A stretch of 64,000 nucleotides of DNA, from the NCBI GenBank assembly GCA_964353865.1, contig CAYGXJ010000120.1:24038-88037 (forward strand), read 5' to 3'. The notes below the pieces were generated by a model. It did not search any database. It saw only the letters and a list, made by a program, of their open reading frames with translations, and was not told where the DNA came from. Below are positions 20,892 to 28,091 of this stretch, piece after piece (the stretch's first letter is position 1; every line of letters starts with the position of its first letter). The stretch comes from RBG-16-64-43 sp964353865. Lineage in GTDB: Bacteria > Chloroflexota > Anaerolineae > Anaerolineales > RBG-16-64-43. A program made the position numbers and the translations under genes.

Positions 20892-21365
20892 TCACTCCCT
20901 GAGCGTGGCAACCAGACGCATCGGGTGGAGCAGCAGATCGAGGGCGGCCGAGATGCTGGGTGCCACCACATCCGCCGCCGCGAGGCTGGCTGCGGCCAAC
21001 CCCTCCGGCGACACGACGGCAATGCCCAACCCTGCGGCGCGCAACATGGCGGCGTCGTTCGCCCCCTGGCCGATCGACACGACGCGCTGCGCGCCGAGGG
21101 CAGTCACGAAATCTGCCTTCTGTTGAGCTTCACCGCCTGGCTGTAGGCGCACGGCGGTCAGGCTCAGCACCTGATCGATCTCAGCCTGGCGTCCAAACGT
21201 GTCGGCCGTCAGTAAGTGGATGGTCAGCCGGCCGCGCAATTCAGCGAGTTGCCGAGGCACCCCGTGGATGAGCTGGCCATCCACCGCCAGCGTACCGTTG
21301 ACGTCGAGCACCAGGTGCTCGAAGCGCAGTGGGCCGCGACCAGGAATGTTGACTTCGACTGCCAT
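20892..21365 (-). CDS. HAD-superfamily protein, soluble P-type-ATPase-like (COG4087 type)
   Basis: HAD proteins hydrolyse phosphoesters through an aspartyl-phosphate. The 157-residue product has motif I as DVNGTLAVDG (about 19-28), motif II within LLTADTFGR, and motif IV as GANDAAMLRAAGLGIAV. The second Asp of the usual DxDGT motif is Asn, which is a feature of the soluble P-type-ATPase-like subgroup and fits P-type rather than phosphatase chemistry. There is no cap domain. The start at 21365 follows a GGAGAG site, with a TATAAT box at 21384-21389. It precedes the DUF389-like gene by six bases and is probably co-transcribed with it. Confidence 0.8.
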   Translation of the reverse strand: MAVEVNIPGRGPLRFEHLVLDVNGTLAVDGQLIHGVPRQLAELRGRLTIHLLTADTFGRQAEIDQVLSLTAVRLQPGGEAQQKADFVTALGAQRVVSIGQGANDAAMLRAAGLGIAVVSPEGLAAASLAAADVVAPSISAALDLLLHPMRLVATLRE

Positions 21366-21383
21366 CGCACTCTCCGCTCGGCG

Positions 21384-21420
21384 ATTATAGCCCAGAGACC
21401 AATGCCCAGGGGTGTATAAT
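21384..21420. promoter_or_regulatory. Divergent promoter pair
   Basis: TATAAT on the minus strand (21389-21384) faces the HAD gene, and TATAAT on the plus strand (21415-21420) faces the small membrane protein gene. In the plus direction only six bases lie between the box and the ATG at 21427, so that transcript should be leaderless. Confidence 0.7.
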
Positions 21421-21426
21421 GACCGC

Positions 21427-21846
21427 ATGACGGAGTCGATGGATCGCCTCGATACAACCCAGGCCAAGCGCGTGCAGCGCGGGTTGATCCTTGTCGGCGC
21501 GCTGGCCGTACTGATCGTGGCCGGTTTGGCAGTGGGCCTGTTCTTCCTTTCGCAGAACGAAGCCGCCACGCGGACCGTGCGCGATCTCTTCATTATCGTC
21601 TTGGCGCTTGAATTCATGGTGCTGGGCATTGCGCTGGTGGTGCTGCTGGTACAACTTTCGCGGTTGATCCTCTTGCTGCAAATGGAAATCCGCCCGATGC
21701 TCGAAAGTGCGAGTGAGGCTCTCAACACCGTGCGCGGAACCACCGATTTTCTGAGCGAGAACCTCATCCAGCCGGTGATTCAGCTCAACAGCTCGCTGGC
21801 CGGCATGCGCAAGCTGTTGGAGATGTTCAGACTGTTGCGCCCATAG
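21427..21846 (+). CDS. Small membrane protein, probable leaderless mRNA
   Basis: The 139-residue product has a short polar N-terminus, two membrane helices (about 18-40 and 53-80) and a C-terminal helical region (ESASEALNTVRGTTDFLSE) suited to a coiled coil. It resembles the small membrane proteins that often precede YtxH genes, but I cannot name a family. An in-frame ATG five codons earlier (21412) lies inside the -10 region and is therefore unlikely. The YtxH gene follows 64 bases downstream, so the two probably act together in the cell envelope. Confidence 0.75.
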   Translation: MTESMDRLDTTQAKRVQRGLILVGALAVLIVAGLAVGLFFLSQNEAATRTVRDLFIIVLALEFMVLGIALVVLLVQLSRLILLLQMEIRPMLESASEALNTVRGTTDFLSENLIQPVIQLNSSLAGMRKLLEMFRLLRP

Positions 21847-21910
21847 TCCCGGTCGGCCCGGGGGGCCGTCCACCGTACGCACTTCCCCACGTGAGTGAAA
21901 GGAGTCGAGC

Positions 21911-22210
21911 ATGTCGGAACGCGATAGCGATCTGGGGGCCTTCCTAGCAGGCATATTGGTTGGCGGCCTGGTCGGCGCCACCGCGGCGTTGCTCATGGCA
22001 CCACAGAGCGGGGAGGAAACACGCACGATGATTCGCGAGCGCGGCATCGAGCTCAAGTCGCGGCTCGAACAAGCGGCCGCCGACGCGAAGGATCGCGCCG
22101 AAGATGTGATTGAAGAAGGCAAGCAGCGTGTCGACAGCGCGGTCGATGCGGCTCGCCGCGCGACGCGCCGCCGACGCCCGGATGCAGAAAGCGGGACGGT
22201 GGTGGAATAG
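21911..22210 (+). CDS. YtxH-domain protein
   Basis: YtxH (gas-vesicle-protein-like) proteins are small membrane-associated, often stress-induced proteins of unclear function. This 99-residue product has one glycine-rich membrane helix (about 9-30) containing LVGGLVGATAALLMAP, followed by SGEETR and a charged helical tail with likely coiled-coil character. The AAAGGAG site before the ATG is strong. The upstream membrane protein and the hairpin downstream mark a two-gene unit. Confidence 0.85.
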   Translation: MSERDSDLGAFLAGILVGGLVGATAALLMAPQSGEETRTMIRERGIELKSRLEQAAADAKDRAEDVIEEGKQRVDSAVDAARRATRRRRPDAESGTVVE

Positions 22211-22251
22211 GTCCCCCTGCGAAGCAAACAAGCGAACATTGGCAAATGACG

Positions 22252-22279
22252 GCGGGCACCCGGTCGTTTGGGTGCCCGC
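22252..22279 (+). terminator. Hairpin terminator candidate after the YtxH gene
   Basis: A perfect 10-bp stem GCGGGCACCC/GGGTGCCCGC closes an eight-base loop. It is followed by AAACATTTG rather than a clear T-run, so it may be a weak or factor-assisted terminator. The stretch from 22280 to the next gene at 22545 shows no gene. Confidence 0.55.
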
Positions 22280-22544
22280 AAACATTTGTCTGAGATATGG
22301 CTTTGCCCTTCAAGGGAGCTGCCGGACCATAACGAGTGGACGATGTGACCGCGGTTGGGTTCCGCAGTTCACGCAGCGGCTCCGATTTGCCGCGAGCTCA
22401 CCGCGATTGTAGACCTTCGATGAGGCCGGGTGCCATCTGCCCACACGCACAGTCTGAGCACAGGCGGATGTTCACCACAGGGCTCTCGGCACGGAGGAGG
22501 CTCACAGCAGGCGCTGCATCAGGTGAGTGAGTTGGCGGCAGAGG

Positions 22545-23801
22545 ATGACTCCCAAACGCATTGTTCTGATCACATATGGTTCGCGGGGCGACGTTGAACC
22601 GTTCGTAGCCCTGGGGGCAGGGCTCACTCGCGCCGGGTACGCCGTGCGCCTCGCGGCGCCGCAAGTCTTCGCCGGATTGGCCCAGCCTCACGGGGTCCAA
22701 TTGGATGGGCTGCCAGGCGACCCGGGGCAATTGGCCCTCAGCCTGACCGATCGAGCGGGCACCAGCTTCCCGCGCCAGGTCGCGCGCATGGTGGAGCACG
22801 TCTTTCCGCTCGCCGAGGCAGTCTTCACCGCGCTGGAGGCCGCGACAACCGATGCGAGCCTAGTGATCCACTCGTTTCTCATGGTCGATGCCGGGCACAC
22901 CCTGGCGCGCCGCCGCGGGATTCCGGACATCTCCGCCCAGTTCTTCCCCGTATTCGCTGCGACGTCCGCCTTCCCCGGAGTCGGTCATCCGGATCTTCCG
23001 CTTGGTCCCTTGTACCGGCGCGCAACGCACGGCCTGAACAACATCGTCTTTCGGTTCGGCGCCCGGCTGCTGTACTCACGCTTGCGTGCGGCCCATCCCC
23101 ATTTGCCACCGCTCGAAGCATGGCCCTTCTCCGGGCCGGTCGCAGCGCGCAGCCCTTTGCTCTTCGCCTTCAGCGAGCTCGTTCTCCCGCGCCCGTCCGA
23201 TTGGCCGGCCAATGTCCACCCCACCGGCTACTGGCCCCTCCCCGCTCCAGCTGGATGGGCGCCGCCCCCCGCCTTGGCTCGATTCCTGGAGGCCTCTCCC
23301 GCCCCGGTCTACCTCGGTTTCGGCAGCATGCGCAGCCGGAAGATGCCTGTCTTCCTGCAAGCCGCGGTGGAGGCATTGACCTCGGCTGGCTTGCGCGGCG
23401 TGATTGATGCCTCGCCGACGTCTCTGGCCGGGATCCCATTGCCCGACAGCATCCGCGCCGTCCAAGGTGTGCCGCATGCCTGGCTCTTCCCCCGTATGCG
23501 GCTCATTCTGCACCATGGCGGGGCAGGCACAACCGGGGCCGCACTGCGAGCCGGCGTCCCTTCGGCGGTGCTTCCCTTCTGGGCCGATCACTTCTTGTGG
23601 GCTCGGCAAACGCATGCCCTGGGCGTGGGCCCCGCCCCTCTGCCCGCCTCACGCATTACCCCACGCCGGCTGCGAGCGGTGCTGGATCACGCCGAAAGCG
23701 ACCCTGCAATTCGCACTCGCGCCTCGGAATTCGGCAACCGCCTGCGGCGCGAAGACGGGGTGGAAGCCGCCGTCGATATCATCCGCGCAATCCTTCGCTG
23801 A
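22545..23801 (+). CDS. GT1-family glycosyltransferase (sterol/macrolide glucosyltransferase type)
   Basis: UGT/MGT-type enzymes transfer sugar from a nucleotide sugar to a lipid or other small acceptor. The protein has 418 residues from the ATG at 22545. The N-terminal half begins ITYGSRGDVEPFVALG, the hallmark of the UGT80/sterol glucosyltransferase group. The C-terminal donor-binding motif is HHGGAGTTGAALRAGVP followed by PFWADHFLWA. A GTG at 22527 is an alternative start; neither has a strong ribosome-binding site. The natural acceptor, a sterol, hopanoid or glycolipid, cannot be deduced. Confidence 0.85.
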   Translation: MTPKRIVLITYGSRGDVEPFVALGAGLTRAGYAVRLAAPQVFAGLAQPHGVQLDGLPGDPGQLALSLTDRAGTSFPRQVARMVEHVFPLAEAVFTALEAATTDASLVIHSFLMVDAGHTLARRRGIPDISAQFFPVFAATSAFPGVGHPDLPLGPLYRRATHGLNNIVFRFGARLLYSRLRAAHPHLPPLEAWPFSGPVAARSPLLFAFSELVLPRPSDWPANVHPTGYWPLPAPAGWAPPPALARFLEASPAPVYLGFGSMRSRKMPVFLQAAVEALTSAGLRGVIDASPTSLAGIPLPDSIRAVQGVPHAWLFPRMRLILHHGGAGTTGAALRAGVPSAVLPFWADHFLWARQTHALGVGPAPLPASRITPRRLRAVLDHAESDPAIRTRASEFGNRLRREDGVEAAVDIIRAILR

Positions 23802-23928
23802 AATCATGAAATGCTGCGCCTGCACAAGGCGCAGTTTGTGGCCCGATGGCCTCGGCAACCATGGTGCGCCCCGCGACTCCATCACCTCCCGCTACGACAA
23901 ATCGAATCGCTCACCTGCGGGTCTACGG

Positions 23929-23972
23929 TATAATCTTTGCGAGCAACAGCCAGGTGCGCGTAGGCCTGGCTG
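23929..23972 (+). promoter_or_regulatory. Promoter -10 and leader hairpin before the phosphohexomutase gene
   Basis: TATAAT at 23929-23934 is followed by a CAGCCAGG/CCTGGCTG stem (23947-23954 with 23965-23972) within the roughly 43-base leader. No clear -35 box is seen. The stem could influence translation of the gene starting at 23983. Confidence 0.5.
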
Positions 23973-23982
23973 CGCGCTAAGG

Positions 23983-25425
23983 ATGCGAAGCGTGGGCGGC
24001 GACCCGATCCATTTTGGCACCGACGGCTGGCGCGGCAGAATCGCCGAAGACTTCACCTTCGCCAACGTACGCCGCTGCACCCAGGGCTTCGCAGAATTCC
24101 TTCTGCAGCACAGCCCTGCCGGTCGGGCAGTGGTGGTCGGCTACGATCGACGCTTTGCTTCCGAGCACTTTGCCGCCGCGGCGGCCGAAGTCCTGGCCGG
24201 CAACGGACTGCGGGTCCAACTGACAGACCGCGAGACGCCCACCCCGGTCATCGCCTACGCGGTCAAGCAGTTGTCGGCCGCTGGCGCCATCAACATCACC
24301 GCCTCGCACAACCCGGCCAGCGACAATGGATTCAAGGTACGCGACGAGCACGCGGGCGCGGTCGCGCCGGAGGGCCTCAAGCGCATTGAGGCCGCCATCC
24401 CGGCAGATGAAAGCAGCGTGCGCCGCATGCCGCTCGAGCGCGCCGTGCGCGAGGGGCTGGTGGAACGCTTCGACGCGCGCCCGGCCTACTTGGAGCAGGT
24501 GCGACGCATGGTGGATCTGGAACCCATCCGCCGTGCAGGGCTCAAGGTGGTCTTTGATCCGATGTGGGGCAACGGCGCCGGCTGGATTCCGGAACTGCTG
24601 GCTGGCGGCAAAACGGAGGTGGTCGAGATCCACTCGGCGCGCAACCCGCTGTTCCCCGAGATGCTGCGTCCCGAACCGATCCGGCCCAACGTGGACGTGG
24701 GTCTGCAGACGGTCGTGCGCGAACGCGCTGATGCGCTGTTAATCACCGACGGCGACGCCGACCGGGTGGGCTTCGGCGACGAGCACGGCAACTTCATCAA
24801 CCAGCTCCAGGTTTACGGGCTGCTGGCGCTCTATTTGCTCGAGGTGCGCGGCCAACGCGGCCCGATCGTCAAGACACTTTCCACGACCTCGATGCTCGAG
24901 AGGCTGGGCGAACGCTATCACGTGCCCGTTTTTCAAACCGGGGTCGGGTTCAAGTACGTCGCACCCAAGATGATCGAGACCGATGCGATGATCGGCGGCG
25001 AGGAATCGGGGGGCTTCGCCTTCCGCGGACATGTCCCCGAACGGGATGGGATTCTGGCCGGGTTGTTCCTGCTGGACATGATGGTACAGCTCCAGCGCCG
25101 GCCGTCGGAGCTCCTGGCCTTTCTTTTCGAGCAGGTGGGCGCCGAGTACTTCTACGACCGCATAGACCGGCCGATGTCACTCGCCGATCGCGATACGGCG
25201 CGTGCACGTGTGGCACAGGCCGCGCCTGACATCCTGGGCGGCCTGCTCGTGACCGGCCGCGACGCGAGCGACGGGTTCAAGTATTCACTCGACGACGGCG
25301 GCTGGCTGTTGGTACGCTTCTCGGGGACCGAGCCGATCGTGCGTGTGTATTGCGAAACGCGCCGCAAGGACCGCGTGGCGGCGCTGCTCGAGGACGGATT
25401 GCGGCTTGTCGGCCTGCCCGCCTGA
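23983..25425 (+). CDS. Phosphoglucomutase/phosphomannomutase (phosphohexomutase)
   Basis: The enzyme interconverts hexose 1- and 6-phosphates through a phosphoserine. The 480-residue protein shows FGTDGWRG near the start, the catalytic TASHNPASDNGFKV with S108, the magnesium loop DGDADRVGF at about 254-262, the sugar-binding GGEESGGF, and the phosphate-binding RFSGTEPIVRVY near the C-terminus. All four active-site regions are intact, so it should be functional. Specificity between glucose and mannose cannot be told by eye. It could supply glucose 1-phosphate for the glycogen operon found 6 kb downstream. The ATG at 23983 follows an AAGGATG context with only a weak ribosome-binding site. Confidence 0.93.
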   Translation: MRSVGGDPIHFGTDGWRGRIAEDFTFANVRRCTQGFAEFLLQHSPAGRAVVVGYDRRFASEHFAAAAAEVLAGNGLRVQLTDRETPTPVIAYAVKQLSAAGAINITASHNPASDNGFKVRDEHAGAVAPEGLKRIEAAIPADESSVRRMPLERAVREGLVERFDARPAYLEQVRRMVDLEPIRRAGLKVVFDPMWGNGAGWIPELLAGGKTEVVEIHSARNPLFPEMLRPEPIRPNVDVGLQTVVRERADALLITDGDADRVGFGDEHGNFINQLQVYGLLALYLLEVRGQRGPIVKTLSTTSMLERLGERYHVPVFQTGVGFKYVAPKMIETDAMIGGEESGGFAFRGHVPERDGILAGLFLLDMMVQLQRRPSELLAFLFEQVGAEYFYDRIDRPMSLADRDTARARVAQAAPDILGGLLVTGRDASDGFKYSLDDGGWLLVRFSGTEPIVRVYCETRRKDRVAALLEDGLRLVGLPA

Positions 25426-25447
25426 CGCGCGGCGAGAGAGGCGTGCC

Positions 25448-26263
25448 GTGGCCCCGCCCGAGCCAGGCCATGCGGGGCTGACCGACACCCACTGCCACCT
25501 GCAGGCTGCCGCTTTCGATGGCGATCGGAAGGCGGTCATCGAGCGGGCCCGCGCCGCGGGCATTACGCGCATGCTTGTGCCGGGGACCGACCTCGAGTCG
25601 AGCGCGCAAGCGGTGAGGCTTGCGGGCGAGGTCGAGGAGGTGAGGGCCGCGGTGGGTGTGCATCCACATGCGGCCAAGACGTGGAATTCGCACGCCGAAC
25701 GCATGCTGCGCGAGCTGGCCGGGCAGGCGGGAGTGGTGGCCATCGGCGAGATCGGCCTCGACTACTATCGCATGCACTCACCACGCGACGCCCAACGCGA
25801 AGCTTTTAGGGCCCAGCTCGAATTGGCCGGCGAGCTGCAGCTCCCAGTGATCGTGCACATTCGCGAGGCGCTCGAGGATGCGCTGGAGACACTCAGCGAT
25901 TGGAGCGCAGCGGTGCGCGGCGAACCGCAGCGAGGTGTCCTGCACGCGTTTGGGGGTGAGGCTGCAACGGCAGCCTGGGCCACGGCGCGCGGATGGTGCC
26001 TCGGCATCGGCGGGGTAATTACCTACGCCGCCTCCGCCCCATTGCGCGAGATGGTGCCGGACGAGGCGCTGATGGGCAGCATCGTGCTCGAAACCGACGC
26101 GCCCTATTTGCCGCCTGAGGGATGGCGCGGTCGGCGCAATGAGCCGGCGCTCGTCGCGCGGGTGGCCAACCGCCTGGCGGCAGCGAGTGGAATGGATATC
26201 GAGCGGGTGATCGAGCTCACTCGAAGCACCGCGCAGTCATTGTTGAGGTGGGAACCGGCGTGA
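25448..26263 (+). CDS. tatD: TatD-family metal-dependent hydrolase/deoxyribonuclease
   Basis: TatD enzymes are TIM-barrel metallohydrolases with 3'-5' exonuclease activity in characterised members. The 271-residue protein has DTHCHL (H15, H17), GVHPHAA, GEIGLDYY, VIVHIREA, LHAFGG and LETDAPYLPP, covering all metal-ligand regions. I chose the GTG at 25448, preceded by GAGAGAGG and 23 bases past the phosphohexomutase stop. The end overlaps the next gene start (GTGA). It probably shares a transcript with the phosphohexomutase and prenyl synthase genes. Confidence 0.92.
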   Translation: MAPPEPGHAGLTDTHCHLQAAAFDGDRKAVIERARAAGITRMLVPGTDLESSAQAVRLAGEVEEVRAAVGVHPHAAKTWNSHAERMLRELAGQAGVVAIGEIGLDYYRMHSPRDAQREAFRAQLELAGELQLPVIVHIREALEDALETLSDWSAAVRGEPQRGVLHAFGGEAATAAWATARGWCLGIGGVITYAASAPLREMVPDEALMGSIVLETDAPYLPPEGWRGRRNEPALVARVANRLAAASGMDIERVIELTRSTAQSLLRWEPA

Positions 26264-27225
26264 GCCAGCCTTCGTTCTTTGAGATCGTCCGCCGCGAGCT
26301 ACAGGCGACCGAGACGCGCATGCGCGCGGTGCGCCACCCGGCCGACGCCAACCTGCAGTCCGCGCTGGACCATCTGCTGAGCGCGGGCGGCAAACGCATC
26401 CGCCCTACCGTGGCCTTGCTCGCGGGTCACCTGGTCGAGGCTCCGCCCGAGCCGTTGGTCAATTTCGCCGCGGCCGTCGAGATGCTGCACACCGCAACCT
26501 TGGTGCATGACGACCTGATCGACGGCGCACTCCTGCGGCGCGGCATTCCCACCCTCAACTCACAATGGACGCCCGGCGCCACAGTGCTTACTGGAGATTT
26601 CATCTTCGCCTGGGCGGCGCATTTGGGGGCGCAGACCGACTCGGTGCGAGTGATGGTCTCCTTTGCCCGCACGCTGATGATCATCATCAACGGCGAGCTG
26701 GCGCAGATGTTTGGGCGCACGCAGCGCGCCAGCCGCGAAGAGTACGATCAGCGCATCTACGCCAAAACCGCAGCCCTCTTCGAACTGGCCGGTTCGGGTG
26801 CGGCGCTTGTCGCGGTGCACGAGTCGCCCCTGGCGCCTCGCCTGGGTGATTTCGGACGCCAGGTGGGCATGGCCTTCCAGATCGTGGACGACGTCCTCGA
26901 TTTCACCGCCGACAGCACGCGCCTGGGCAAACCGGTGGGCAACGACCTGCGCCAGGGGTTGATCACCCTGCCCGTCCTGTGCTATGGTGACCAGCACCCC
27001 GAGGACCAGGATGTGCAGGCGGTGCTCGATCCGGAGCACCGGCACCAGGCGGATGTCGACCGCCTGGTGGGAGCGATCGCGCGCTCGGAGGCTATTCCGG
27101 CCGCGATGTCGGAAGCGCGCCGCTTCGCATCCGCTGCGCGCGATGCGCTGCACGGCGTGACGGCCGGCCGCTACCGCGATGGATTGCTGGAACTGGCCGA
27201 CTTCGTTGTGTCGCGAGACATCTAA
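26260..27225 (+). CDS. Polyprenyl (trans-isoprenyl) diphosphate synthase
   Basis: This soluble enzyme extends an allylic diphosphate with isopentenyl diphosphate to make the chain for a quinone or another prenyl lipid. The 321-residue protein carries GGKRIRP, the first Asp-rich motif HDDLIDGA (D84, D85, D88) and the second FQIVDDVLDF (about 206-215). The residues before the first motif (MLHTATL) are small, consistent with a medium or long-chain product, an inference only. The GTG start at 26260 overlaps the tatD stop and has a GAGGTGGG site. Confidence 0.94.
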   Translation: MSQPSFFEIVRRELQATETRMRAVRHPADANLQSALDHLLSAGGKRIRPTVALLAGHLVEAPPEPLVNFAAAVEMLHTATLVHDDLIDGALLRRGIPTLNSQWTPGATVLTGDFIFAWAAHLGAQTDSVRVMVSFARTLMIIINGELAQMFGRTQRASREEYDQRIYAKTAALFELAGSGAALVAVHESPLAPRLGDFGRQVGMAFQIVDDVLDFTADSTRLGKPVGNDLRQGLITLPVLCYGDQHPEDQDVQAVLDPEHRHQADVDRLVGAIARSEAIPAAMSEARRFASAARDALHGVTAGRYRDGLLELADFVVSRDI

Positions 27226-27284
27226 GAGGCCAGCCGAGGTTCAACCCTCACCCCCGGGCGACGGATCGAGAAGAGGAGGATTGA

Positions 27285-27617
27285 ATGGACGTCAAGATTA
27301 CCGAGTACAAGCGGGTCGCCGTGGTTCAGCCAGTCGGCCGGGTGGATTCCAACACCTCGGCGGAGTTCGAAACCGAGTTGCGGCGACTGGTGGATTCCGG
27401 GCACATCAACCTGGTGCTCGATCTTTCGAAGATCGACTTCCTTTCCTCGGCCGGGCTGCGGGTCATTGTCTTGATCATGAAGAGCACCCGCAAGAACGGC
27501 GGCAACATATGTGTGGCTGAGGCCAACGCGCGTGCCGCCGAAGTGATGAAACTAGCGGGGCTCGACTCGGTCATTGACATGCATCCCACGCGCGAGGCAG
27601 CCATCGCTAGCTTCTAA
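27285..27617 (+). CDS. STAS-domain anti-sigma factor antagonist (RsbV/SpoIIAA-like)
   Basis: These proteins release a sigma factor by binding its anti-sigma kinase when dephosphorylated. The 110-residue product is a single STAS domain. The phosphorylation loop is DFLSSAGLR, with S55 the likely phosphosite (S54 adjacent). The ribosome-binding site GAGGAGG before the ATG is one of the strongest in the window. It is followed by an RsbW-like kinase and a GAF/SpoIIE phosphatase gene, the three parts of a partner-switching module. No sigma factor gene is adjacent. Confidence 0.92.
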   Translation: MDVKITEYKRVAVVQPVGRVDSNTSAEFETELRRLVDSGHINLVLDLSKIDFLSSAGLRVIVLIMKSTRKNGGNICVAEANARAAEVMKLAGLDSVIDMHPTREAAIASF

Positions 27618-27646
27618 GCGGCGATCCGCCTTCCCGGCCGTGCAGC

Positions 27647-28084
27647 ATGCCCGCCACCACACAGCGCCTGCGCGTTCCTGCGCGCCTCACCCAGCTTGAC
27701 CGCGTGCGCGAGTTCGTGCACGGATGTGCACGTCGCGAAGGTCTCCCCGAGCGGGAGACCTTTGCATGCGAACTGGCGGCCGATGAGGCTTTCGTCAACA
27801 TCGTGGTGCACGCCTACGGCGGCGAATCGGATGGGCCGGTGTTCGTCCGCTGTCGCGGCCTGGCGAACGGCCTCGTGATTTCCTTTGTCGACGAAGGCAT
27901 GGCCTGGGACCCGAGCCCGCCCGGCGCGCCGCCCTGGGAATCAACGCAGGCGGAAGCCACCGTGGGTGGGCTGGGGTGGCTGATCATTCACCGCGCAATG
28001 GATGAGGTGCACTTCACGCGCCGCGGCGGCCGGAACATTCTTACGCTGTGCAAGTTCCGTCCGGGTTTCTCCCCGGCGGAGTAA
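27647..28084 (+). CDS. RsbW-like anti-sigma serine kinase (HATPase_c)
   Basis: The kinase phosphorylates its STAS antagonist and, when free, holds a target, usually a sigma factor. The 145-residue product has the N box ELAADEAFVNIVVHAYG with E47 and N51, the G1 box VDEGMAWDP with D82, and GGLG at 107-110 for the ATP lid. It lies 29 bases after the STAS gene and 7 bases before the phosphatase reading frame. All key residues are present. Confidence 0.9.
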   Translation: MPATTQRLRVPARLTQLDRVREFVHGCARREGLPERETFACELAADEAFVNIVVHAYGGESDGPVFVRCRGLANGLVISFVDEGMAWDPSPPGAPPWESTQAEATVGGLGWLIIHRAMDEVHFTRRGGRNILTLCKFRPGFSPAE

Positions 28085-28091
28085 CGCCCTG

